Assembly: GCA_934667475.1 (NCBI GenBank)
Contig: CAKUMB010000001.1
Span: 62,001 to 126,000 of the forward strand
Direction: 5' to 3'
Source of the DNA: an uncultured Muribaculaceae bacterium
Lineage (GTDB): Bacteria; Bacteroidota; Bacteroidia; Bacteroidales; Muribaculaceae
Length of the DNA stretch: 64,000 bases
Shown: positions 1-6,688 of the stretch, piece after piece
Layout of the letters: every line of letters starts with the position of its first letter
Position numbering within the stretch: the stretch's first letter is position 1
The notes under the pieces: generated by a model
Seen by the model: only the letters and a program-made list of their open reading frames with translations
Database searches by the model: none
Told to the model about the DNA's origin: nothing
Translations under genes and position numbers: made by a program

Positions 1-611
1 CGGGTGGGCCGAGCCGCCAGCCTTGTAGATGAGGTGTCCAAGGCCACTGCCGTCCACATGGAATATGCCGTCCTGGATACCCACGCCGGCGTCCTCGGTG
101 GGCTCGAGCAGCACTGCTGCCGCTCCGTCGCCAAACAGGGGGCAGGTTGAGCGGTCCTCGTAGTTTGTCATGCTCGACATCTTCTCGGCACAAACCACCA
201 CCACTTTCTTGTAGAGGCCCGACTTGATGTAGGCGTTGGCGTCATACGAGGCCACGATGAAGCCCGCGCAGGCGGCCTGGATGTCGTAGCCATAGCAGTG
301 GGGCTCAAGGCCGCACTGGTGGATTATGATTGAAGCCGTCGACGGGAATCGGTAGTCGGGGTTGGAGGTGGCGCAGATGAGCAAATCCACCTCTTCGGGC
401 TTGGTGTTGGTGTCGCTGAGCAGCTTGTTCACAGCCTTGATGCCCATATACGACGAGCCGACGTCCTTTTTAAGGATGTGACGGGTCTTGATGCCCACGC
501 GGGTGGTGATCCACTCGTCGTTGGTGTCAACTATCTTCGCCAAGTCGTCGTTGGTGAGCACGTCGTCGGGGATATAGGATGCGATGCCTGTGATTTTTGC
601 GTTAAGCATAA
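1..611 (-). CDS. fabH: 3-oxoacyl-ACP synthase III (FabH), C-terminal part outside window
   Basis: This ketosynthase condenses acetyl-CoA with malonyl-ACP to start type II fatty acid synthesis in the cytoplasm. Reading the minus strand from the ATG at 611 gives about 203 residues beginning MLNAKITGIASYIPDD, out of about 335 usual for the family. The nucleophile motif QAACAGF places the catalytic Cys at about residue 114. The WITTRVGI segment near residue 35 and the GDGAAAVLLE segment near residue 180 are typical of thiolase-fold FabH. The His and Asn of the active site lie beyond the window edge. It is the last visible gene of a DUF177-rpmF-fabH operon, a common arrangement linking a ribosomal protein to lipid synthesis. 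The 199-base gap to rpmF holds only an inverted repeat. Confidence 0.96.
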
Positions 612-677
612 TAGTAACGGATGATTTTAATTTTCCTTGAGTTCAGATAAACAACGAATATCCTAAAACAGAACCTG

Positions 678-727
678 CCGCACGCCCCTTGCTGCCGCCG
701 TTGTTGAAACTGCGGCCCTGCGTGCGG
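678..727. repeat. Inverted repeat between rpmF and fabH
   Basis: CCGCACGC at 678-685 pairs with GCGTGCGG at 720-727 around a 34-base loop. It has no T-run on either side, so it is not a convincing terminator. It may be an RNA processing or stability element in the fabH leader. The rest of the 612-810 gap shows no gene. Confidence 0.3.
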
Positions 728-810
728 GCCTATGGCCCCATCCAAGGATATGCATTACTAAAAAACGTGTGTGTTTTAGCGATGTGAAAAGCGGAAGCGG
801 TGCCTTATTA

Positions 811-996
811 TTACACTGCTGCCTCTTCACCCATTACCTTCTTGCCACGATAGTAGCCGCACTCGGGGCATACTGTGTGGTACACATGCCATGCGCCGCA
901 GTTGGTGCAGGGTACGATTGTTGGAGCTACAGCCACGTCGTGAGTTCTTCTCTTGGCTGTGCGAGTCTTTGATTGTCTACGTTTAGGATGTGCCAT
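811..996 (-). CDS. rpmF: 50S ribosomal protein L32
   Basis: Small protein of the large ribosomal subunit. The 61-residue product starts MAHPKRRQSKTRTAKRR, the standard basic L32 start. It carries a zinc-ribbon with cysteines at about residues 30, 33, 43 and 46 (CTNC and CPEC), so it is the zinc-binding (C+) form. The gene begins 16 bases after the DUF177 gene and is evidently co-transcribed with it. This DUF177-L32-fabH order is widely conserved in bacteria. Confidence 0.98.
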   Translation of the reverse strand: MAHPKRRQSKTRTAKRRTHDVAVAPTIVPCTNCGAWHVYHTVCPECGYYRGKKVMGEEAAV

Positions 997-1012
997 TTTC
1001 TTATTACTTTTT

Positions 1013-1600
1013 TTAATTTTTATCTAATAGTTGCTTCAGGGCGTCCCAGCGCGGGTCGGTGCCCTTGTCGGCATTGTCGTTGTCGTTGTTGTCTTCATCG
1101 CCGCCTCCGGCCTGGTGCATGTAGTCGTCATCGTCGCTCAGGTCAATGGCCGCGTGGCTGCTGAGCTGCGCCATCATCTGCTCGTTGCAGCCACCCTCGG
1201 GATGGACGTGCTTGATGGGGATGGTGAGCAGCACCGTGTCGCGCATCAGCGGCTGCAGGTCGAGCTCGCGCCAGCTTTCTGGCACCATGAGCACGTCGTC
1301 GCAGCTGTCGTCGTAGCGCGGGCCGTATTTAACCCTTATCTGCCAGGTGGTGTCGACTTCAAGCGGCATAAGGTCGAGGCAGCGGTCGCAGGGAATCTGC
1401 AACTCGCCCTTGAACGCGAAGTGCAGCTCATAGATGCCCTCGTGCTCATGCACCACTTTGAGTGTGGCCGCAACGCTTGCCCGACGCACTTCCGATGCCC
1501 CGGTTTCGTTGAAGAAATCCTCGCTCAACTGGTAGCTAAATTCCTTAGTACCAAACGTTAAGCCGCGCAGTGGTAACTTAAATGAAGCCAATTTTCCCAA
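1013..1600 (-). CDS. DUF177 / YceD-family protein
   Basis: A 195-residue cytoplasmic protein of the YceD/DUF177 family. In several bacteria and in plastids this family is implicated in 23S rRNA maturation or large-subunit assembly, but the molecular activity is not firmly known. The conserved PCDRCLD motif is at about residues 70-76. The C-terminus has a very acidic, low-complexity stretch rich in Asp and Asn (about residues 150-180) before a conserved-looking DPRWDALKQL tail. It is the first gene of the operon with rpmF and fabH, and a good promoter lies just upstream at 1623-1653. Confidence 0.9.
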   Translation of the reverse strand: MGKLASFKLPLRGLTFGTKEFSYQLSEDFFNETGASEVRRASVAATLKVVHEHEGIYELHFAFKGELQIPCDRCLDLMPLEVDTTWQIRVKYGPRYDDSCDDVLMVPESWRELDLQPLMRDTVLLTIPIKHVHPEGGCNEQMMAQLSSHAAIDLSDDDDYMHQAGGGDEDNNDNDNADKGTDPRWDALKQLLDKN

Positions 1601-1622
1601 CTTTATTAAGTTAAAATCACCG

Positions 1623-1653
1623 CAAAGTTAGTAACATTCTCGCTAATAATCAA
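1623..1653 (-). promoter_or_regulatory. Bacteroides-type promoter of the DUF177-rpmF-fabH operon
   Basis: On the minus strand a TAACTTTG -7 box (1623-1630) is preceded, 20 bases upstream, by TTG (1651-1653) as the -33 element. This spacing matches the Bacteroidota housekeeping promoter. The start codon at 1600 leaves a leader of about 15-20 bases. Confidence 0.7.
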
Positions 1654-1699
1654 CGATTTTCGCACATTTTGTGTGCTTTTGCCGCTTTTAATGCAGCAG

Positions 1700-3592
1700 T
1701 CAGGCCGTGGGCGACGCCAGACTCTGCACGTAGTCGTGCAGCTTTTTATAGAACGGGTGGCGGGTGAGTGTGGCCACATCGCCCAGAATTATCAGCTTCA
1801 TGCGGGCACGGGTGATGGCCACATTCATGCGGCGCAGGTCGCGCAAAAAGCCTATCTGGCCGCGGTCGTTGGCGCGCACGAGACTTATCACCACCACATC
1901 GCGCTCCTGCCCCTGGAAACCATCGACGGTGTTGACGCTCACCGCCTGGGCCAGCGGGCGCAACTCGGCGCTGCGGCGCACCAGCGAGCGCAGATACTGC
2001 ACCTGGGCGCGGTAGGGCGATATGATGCCCACATCTATGCGCTCGTCCACCAGCCGCTGCATGCCTATGCGTTCGAAATACAATTCAAGGGCGGCTATGG
2101 TGAGCCGCGCCTCGGGGCGGTTGATGCGCCCCACGCCGGCCACAGTCTCCTGCTCCTGGCCGTCGGGGCACAGCTCGGCGGTGTCGATCCACGTGATGGG
2201 GGTGTCGAAGTCGAGTATGCCGCGGTGGCGCACCTCGGGGGCCGACTGCACCTTGCCGCCATAGAACCACTGGCTTGAGAAGCGCATTATGGCCTCGTTC
2301 ATGCGGTATTGCACGTTGAGCATGGTCACCGTGTGGGGGTTGGTGGCCGCGATGCGCTCCATCAGCGTCACGCCCAGGCCGCCGCGCATGGCCTCCACGC
2401 TCTTCACCGTGGGCGGCAGCTGGCAGTGGTCGCCGGCCAGCACCACGCGCCGGGCCTTGGCAATAGCTATCCAGCATGCCGCCTCAAGGGCCTGGGCGGC
2501 CTCGTCGACAAACAGGGTTCCAAACGTCATGCCTTCAATCGCGCGGTTGGCGCTGCCGGCCAGCGTGCAGGCTATGACGCGCGCACTGCCCAGCAAGTCG
2601 TTGTTGATGGTCAGTTCGAGCTCGGTGGCGCGCTGGCGCAGCTTGTCGAGCTTGCGCCACCAGTCGTCGGAGTGCCGCTTGCCACTCTGCCGCATCTGGC
2701 GTGCAGCCTTGCGCGCGGCCCACAGGGCGGGATACAGCTCGTGTGCCTCAAAGCGGCGCTCGTAGGTGAACGACAGCATCTTGTCGGTGACACGCGTGGG
2801 GTTGCCTATGCGCAGCACGTCCACCCCGCGGTCCACCAGCCGCTCGCTTATCCAGTCCACGGCCATATTGCTCTGCGCGCACACCAGCACCTGGTTTTCG
2901 CGCCGCAGCGTCTCGCATATGGCCTCGACCAGTGTCGTGGTCTTGCCAGTGCCGGGAGGGCCGTGGACAATGGCCACATCGGGCGAGCCAAGCACGCGGT
3001 TCACAGCCGCCTCCTGTGCCGCATTGAGCCATGGCAGGCTCACGCGGCTCACCTCGGTGGGACTGGCGGCACCGTGTGGGGTGTAGAAGGCGTCGCGCAA
3101 GGCTGCCAGGCGGTTGCCCTTGGCGGCCATCACGCGGTCGAGGGCGGCAAGCATGAGGCGGTGGGTGGTTTCGTCGAACGACAGCTGCACGCCCACCTGG
3201 GCATCTGAGCGCAACAGCCCAACGCACGCCTGGTCGGGCACGCTCACCACCATCACGCCATCGCGCACATAGCTCACCGTGCCGCCAAACTTGTAGTAGC
3301 TTATGGACCCGTCGGGCAAGACTTTGAAAAACATCACCGGGCGGCCATACTCAAAGTTGTGCTCGGTCTCCGCATCGTCGGCCTTGCGTGAAAGCTCCAC
3401 CACAAGGTCGTTGAGCGAATTGTAGCGGCTGCGACCCACTGCCACAGGCCACCAACAGTCGCCGCGCCTCACCTTGCGCTCAATGCCCACCGCCTCGGTC
3501 TGGCGGCAAAACTCGTCGCGCTCGGCCTTGTATTCGGCTTGCAGCAGCGAGCGTTGGCGGCTTAGTTCCAATATGGGTGATTTGGTTTGCAT
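1700..3592 (-). CDS. UPF1/DNA2-like superfamily 1 helicase
   Basis: An ATP-dependent nucleic-acid helicase of the SF1B UPF1/IGHMBP2-like group. Starting at the ATG at 3592 (MQTKSPILELSRQ) gives about 630 residues; an in-frame upstream extension to 3682 is possible but looks non-native (Cys/Gly-rich). The Walker A motif GPPGTGKTTT lies near residue 210. A Walker B-type FVDEAAQAL motif, the GDHCQLPPTV motif III and LNVQYRMNEAIM (motif IV region) follow. The C-terminal VDGFQGQERDVV and NVAITRARMKL are motifs V and VI. The N-terminus resembles the barrel/stalk region of IGHMBP2-type helicases. Close relatives are common single genes in Bacteroidales with no defined substrate. No defence partners flank it. 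Confidence 0.92.
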   Translation of the reverse strand: MQTKSPILELSRQRSLLQAEYKAERDEFCRQTEAVGIERKVRRGDCWWPVAVGRSRYNSLNDLVVELSRKADDAETEHNFEYGRPVMFFKVLPDGSISYYKFGGTVSYVRDGVMVVSVPDQACVGLLRSDAQVGVQLSFDETTHRLMLAALDRVMAAKGNRLAALRDAFYTPHGAASPTEVSRVSLPWLNAAQEAAVNRVLGSPDVAIVHGPPGTGKTTTLVEAICETLRRENQVLVCAQSNMAVDWISERLVDRGVDVLRIGNPTRVTDKMLSFTYERRFEAHELYPALWAARKAARQMRQSGKRHSDDWWRKLDKLRQRATELELTINNDLLGSARVIACTLAGSANRAIEGMTFGTLFVDEAAQALEAACWIAIAKARRVVLAGDHCQLPPTVKSVEAMRGGLGVTLMERIAATNPHTVTMLNVQYRMNEAIMRFSSQWFYGGKVQSAPEVRHRGILDFDTPITWIDTAELCPDGQEQETVAGVGRINRPEARLTIAALELYFERIGMQRLVDERIDVGIISPYRAQVQYLRSLVRRSAELRPLAQAVSVNTVDGFQGQERDVVVISLVRANDRGQIGFLRDLRRMNVAITRARMKLIILGDVATLTRHPFYKKLHDYVQSLASPTA

Positions 3593-3737
3593 AGGGTGCA
3601 AAATTACTAATTGCAGCGCAAAGCCGCAACCCCCACACTCAATGCGCAAGCCGCGCGCAATGCCCCGCAAGGCAACGCACACGGCCGCGCGTGTATGAAA
3701 TTATGGTTTCCGCAACATTTAGCGGCGGTGACCCATA

Positions 3738-4985
3738 TTATTGCTGGGTTTGCTTTATGCTCACCATTTTGCCAATAAACAGAATGGCACCGCTGTTGCA
3801 TTCGCGAATCATATAGATAAACGGGCTGTCCACAATAAACTGGTTATGAGTGATTGTTGCCATCTCATCGCCTTTTACCGTCGTTACAGTAGCCACTTCA
3901 GTTCCTTCTTCATTCACCTTTATTTTACTGGTTTGCTTGGCTTCAGTGAGCATGACGTTTGTGGCCTTTATCAGCTTGCTGAGATCAGCACTGCTGCTGA
4001 ATGCCGACTTTATGCCAATAGATTTGAACACTTTAATCATGTCGTAGTCAAATGCGGTCTCAAACATAGGCAGACCCACTTTATATTTATCATCGTGTCC
4101 CGACGGTGAGGCTCCATCAAGCATCTCATTAATTTGCCCGAGGGTGAGCGACTTTATACAGTCGTTGATGTTTATCTTGTCATTCGGAATCAGGATATCC
4201 ATCTCATAGCATTGGTTGCCATACGGCAACCTCAGCAGGCTCACGCCCGTGGTGTCGTCGTAGTGCTGGAAATAGAAATCCTCAAACATGAATGCCACCC
4301 GCTCGCGCTTACGGTCGAGGTTATAGAACGCGTGCATGCGCTTTAATCTAAACGGATTCGTCCACATTCCGTGGAAATAGGTGGCATTTAGAGCATAAAG
4401 TTTTGCCCCTGGATCAATTCTACTGAACATCGACGGGATCATGCCTTTGGTTCCATCGCTCACCCACTTGTTGATGACATCTGTGGCTTTCGACGACGAG
4501 AAGTCAATGCTTTTACAACTCGCGCCATAGTAGGTGGCGCAGTTTTGCTTAAACAGCTCTACGGGCTCCAGACCCTTGTTAAGCCATATTGAGTTTGACG
4601 ACAGCAGCACCGAGTTGGGGTCGGCCTTGACAAGGCCTGTGCGCAAGTGCTCGATGTAGCTGTTGATTTCATCAACATCATTGCCCATTCTCAATGCATC
4701 TACTATCTCTTGCCGCGTGGCGCCATCGGCTCCGTTTGCCACCATGGCCAGCACCTGCATTGCGCTGTAGGGCGACACAAGAGTATTCTGTGCTTCACGG
4801 CCCTGATTCAGCGTCTTAAACAGGTCGAGCGCAAACTCGTTGGCCGACGCGGCCATCTGTTGCTCCTGCGGCGTTAGCTGCAGTGGTACTCCCCTGTTTA
4901 TTTTTGGCCCATCGGAATCGTTGCAAGCCGTGGCTGCAAACAGCATCGCCAGCGCTCCCACTAATAAATTAATCGTACGGTTCAT
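3738..4985 (-). CDS. Serpin-family serine protease inhibitor, lipoprotein
   Basis: A 415-residue serpin with a type II signal peptide: lipobox FAATAC with the lipidated Cys at about residue 21, followed by NDSD, an acidic patch resembling Bacteroidota surface-export signals. The serpin fold is supported by NSIWL, ALNATYFHG and the reactive-centre hinge EEGTEVATV. By alignment of the hinge to alpha-1-antitrypsin (P17 Glu to P1), the scissile bond falls after Met in DEMAT, predicting P1 Met and P1' Ala. The tail after the loop (DSPFIYMI) keeps the usual spacing. Such a protein would trap host or bacterial serine proteases at the cell surface, possibly of the elastase type. The gene is visibly more AT-rich than its neighbours, which hints at transfer. 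A leader-like mini-ORF sits 26 bases upstream. Confidence 0.9.
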   Translation of the reverse strand: MNRTINLLVGALAMLFAATACNDSDGPKINRGVPLQLTPQEQQMAASANEFALDLFKTLNQGREAQNTLVSPYSAMQVLAMVANGADGATRQEIVDALRMGNDVDEINSYIEHLRTGLVKADPNSVLLSSNSIWLNKGLEPVELFKQNCATYYGASCKSIDFSSSKATDVINKWVSDGTKGMIPSMFSRIDPGAKLYALNATYFHGMWTNPFRLKRMHAFYNLDRKRERVAFMFEDFYFQHYDDTTGVSLLRLPYGNQCYEMDILIPNDKININDCIKSLTLGQINEMLDGASPSGHDDKYKVGLPMFETAFDYDMIKVFKSIGIKSAFSSSADLSKLIKATNVMLTEAKQTSKIKVNEEGTEVATVTTVKGDEMATITHNQFIVDSPFIYMIRECNSGAILFIGKMVSIKQTQQ

Positions 4986-5011
4986 AATAAAGCTATTTTA
5001 GTTGGTTATAT

Positions 5012-5125
5012 TTAATTAAAGTTATACTTATTGATTTCGCCCATGCTGAGCACGTCGGAATCGTTGCAGGCAGCGAGTGCCAGCAGTGCCGATGCGAGTG
5101 CGAGGGTTGAATATCTCCTGTTCAT
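5012..5125 (-). CDS. 37-residue mini-lipoprotein ORF, serpin-leader look-alike
   Basis: A short ORF starting MNRRYSTLALASALLAL and ending KYNFN. It encodes a complete type II signal peptide whose lipobox and next residues (LAACNDSD) match those of the serpin downstream (TACNDSD); both proteins also start MNR. Only about 17 residues follow the Cys. It could be the remnant of a duplicated serpin gene whose body was deleted, a small lipopeptide, or a translated leader. Its ATG and reading frame are clean, and it lies on the same strand 26 bases ahead of the serpin ATG, so both are probably on one transcript. No function can be assigned. Confidence 0.55.
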   Translation of the reverse strand: MNRRYSTLALASALLALAACNDSDVLSMGEINKYNFN

Positions 5126-5284
5126 GTTACTCCTTTTTAGGGGTTAGTATGTCGGGGGTTGTTTAATCGAGTGGTTTCCAGGGCCAAATATATGCACTTT
5201 TTTTCATATGCACAAAAAAATGCTTTTTTTAAGAAAAAAATTATGTTTCTATTATTCAACAAGTTGCAAGCCGCTTGCCACACC

Positions 5285-5332
5285 AAAAACAATGGTGCCG
5301 GCAAGCGCGCTTTCACGCGGATGCCAGCACCA
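5285..5332 (-). terminator. Rho-independent terminator of the fur-rubrerythrin operon
   Basis: An imperfect stem (TGGTGC at 5293-5298 pairing with GCACCA at 5327-5332, with further pairing inside) is followed on the minus strand by a five-T run (5285-5289). It lies about 30 bases after the rubrerythrin stop codon. Confidence 0.65.
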
Positions 5333-5362
5333 TCACGTTAGGAGAAAATATCGTTTATTTCC

Positions 5363-5911
5363 TTACTTCTTGAAGTAGCGGTTATACAAACCCTCGAAGC
5401 CTTTGCCGTGGCGAGCCTCGTCTTTGGCCATCTCGTGAACGGTGTCGTGGATGGCATCGAGGTTGTGCTGCTTGGCGAGCTTGGCGATGCGGAACTTGTC
5501 GGCGCAAGCACCCGACTCAGCGAGCATGCGCTTCTCCACGTTGGTCTTGGTGTCCCACACCACTTCGCCCAGCAGTTCGGCAAACTTGGCTGCGTGCTCA
5601 GCCTCTTCCCAAGCATAGCGCTTGAAGGCCTCAGCGATTTCGGGATAGCCCTCACGGTCGGCCTGGCGCGACATGGCCAGATACATGCCCACCTCCGAGC
5701 ACTCGCCGTTGAAGTGAGCCTTCAGGCCCTCGAGCACCTCGGCGTCAACACCCTTGGCTACGCCAATCTCGTGCTCCGTTTCGAAAAGGAGGCCATCCTC
5801 TTTGAGCTCTTTGAACTTGCTTGCGGGCACTCCGCACTGCGGGCACTTCTCGGGAGCTGTTTCACCTTCTGCTACATAACCACACACTGTGCATATCCAT
5901 TTCTTTGCCAT
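5363..5911 (-). CDS. rbr: Reverse-type rubrerythrin (NADH peroxidase)
   Basis: A non-haem di-iron peroxidase that reduces hydrogen peroxide to water in anaerobes. The 182-residue protein has its rubredoxin-like iron site at the N-terminus (CTVCGY and CPQCGVP, about residues 8-28), followed by the ferritin-like four-helix domain. Iron-ligand motifs are visible: ECSEVGMYL, EEAEHAAKF and DEARHGKGF. The domain order, rubredoxin first, is that of 'reverse' rubrerythrins. It lies 71 bases downstream of a Fur/PerR-family gene on the same strand, so peroxide- or iron-responsive control of the pair is likely. A hairpin terminator follows at 5285-5332. Confidence 0.95.
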   Translation of the reverse strand: MAKKWICTVCGYVAEGETAPEKCPQCGVPASKFKELKEDGLLFETEHEIGVAKGVDAEVLEGLKAHFNGECSEVGMYLAMSRQADREGYPEIAEAFKRYAWEEAEHAAKFAELLGEVVWDTKTNVEKRMLAESGACADKFRIAKLAKQHNLDAIHDTVHEMAKDEARHGKGFEGLYNRYFKK

Positions 5912-5982
5912 AATAGTAATTTTTTTAAAAGTTGTTTTGTGTTTTTTTATTTGTAAGTAATCTCGAAAAATCGTGTTGATGC

Positions 5983-6420
5983 TTAGTTTTGCTGCGCCTT
6001 GGCCTGCGCTTTGAGCTTGCGGCTGCAGTCTTCACAAATTCCAATGTAGTTGAGCTGCACATCGTCCACTTTGCATCCTGCCGGCAACTGGGCTGGACGC
6101 CTGAGGCTGCTTTCGAGCGGGAGGTCGGCAATGTGGCCGCAATGGCGGCACATGAAGTGGGCGTGCGGGGCGGTGTAGCCGTCGTAGTGCACGTTGCGGC
6201 TGTCGATGGTGAGCGCCAGAGCCGCGTTGTTCTGTGCCAGCAGTTCAAGGGTGTTATACACCGTGGTGCGGCTCAGAGTGGGCACCTCTTCCAGCAAGTC
6301 GCGGTATATGACGTCGACCGTGGGGTGGGTGCGGTGGGTGAGCAGATAGTCCATAATCGCCACTCGCTGCACCGACGGCCTGATGCCGTGCTTAATGAGA
6401 TGTTGGGTTGCTGTGTCCAT
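5983..6420 (-). CDS. Fur-family transcriptional regulator (PerR-like)
   Basis: A 145-residue metal-dependent repressor. The winged-helix domain is at about residues 1-80 (GIRPSVQRVAIMDYL, then TLSRTTVYNTLELL as the recognition helix). The dimerisation and metal domain includes HAHFMCRHCGH and a C-terminal CEDC pair, giving the CxxC...CxxC structural zinc site of the family. Position directly ahead of rubrerythrin suggests a PerR-like peroxide sensor that controls its own operon, but an iron-responsive Fur cannot be excluded from sequence alone. The AT-rich leader at 6440-6475 contains imperfect TATAATTAT-like palindromes that could be its operator. Confidence 0.92.
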   Translation of the reverse strand: MDTATQHLIKHGIRPSVQRVAIMDYLLTHRTHPTVDVIYRDLLEEVPTLSRTTVYNTLELLAQNNAALALTIDSRNVHYDGYTAPHAHFMCRHCGHIADLPLESSLRRPAQLPAGCKVDDVQLNYIGICEDCSRKLKAQAKAQQN

Positions 6421-6486
6421 TATCTGTAATCTATTGAAATTTGAAATTATTTTGTTTCTATAATTATTTCGTTTTTGAAAACATTA

Positions 6487-6518
6487 CAAAATTACAATCG
6501 TTCAATATATCTTGCAAA
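6487..6518 (-). promoter_or_regulatory. Promoter of the fur-rubrerythrin operon
   Basis: On the minus strand TAATTTTG (6487-6494) is preceded by exactly 20 bases and then TTTG (6515-6518), a textbook Bacteroides -7/-33 pair. The leader to the ATG at 6420 is about 60 bases and AT-rich. Confidence 0.7.
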
Positions 6519-6608
6519 TTTTTCAGGCACTTTTTTTCAAAAAAATTTAAACTTCGCTGCCGTGTTTATACACAACTATCTATCCAACAGCTATTTACTA
6601 TAAAATAG

Positions 6609-6657
6609 AAAATCAGACTTTCTGCGCACTGCCGTGCAGAAAGTCTGATTTTTTATT
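6609..6657. terminator. Strong terminator after metG
   Basis: A perfect 17-bp stem (6609-6625 with 6636-6652) closes a 10-base loop. On the minus strand it is followed by TTTTCTATTTTATAG; on the plus strand by TTTTTTATTTTT. It ends metG transcription and insulates the fur operon. The hairpin could work in both directions. Confidence 0.85.
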
Positions 6658-6688
6658 TTTAATGTGTGTGTGGGGGTAGGCTGCGGGG

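Noticed and set aside
1700..3592. UPF1-like helicase as part of a defence system
   Set aside because: Helicases of this kind occur in defence islands, but no nuclease, methylase or other partner is next to it; its neighbours are rpmF/fabH genes and a serpin.
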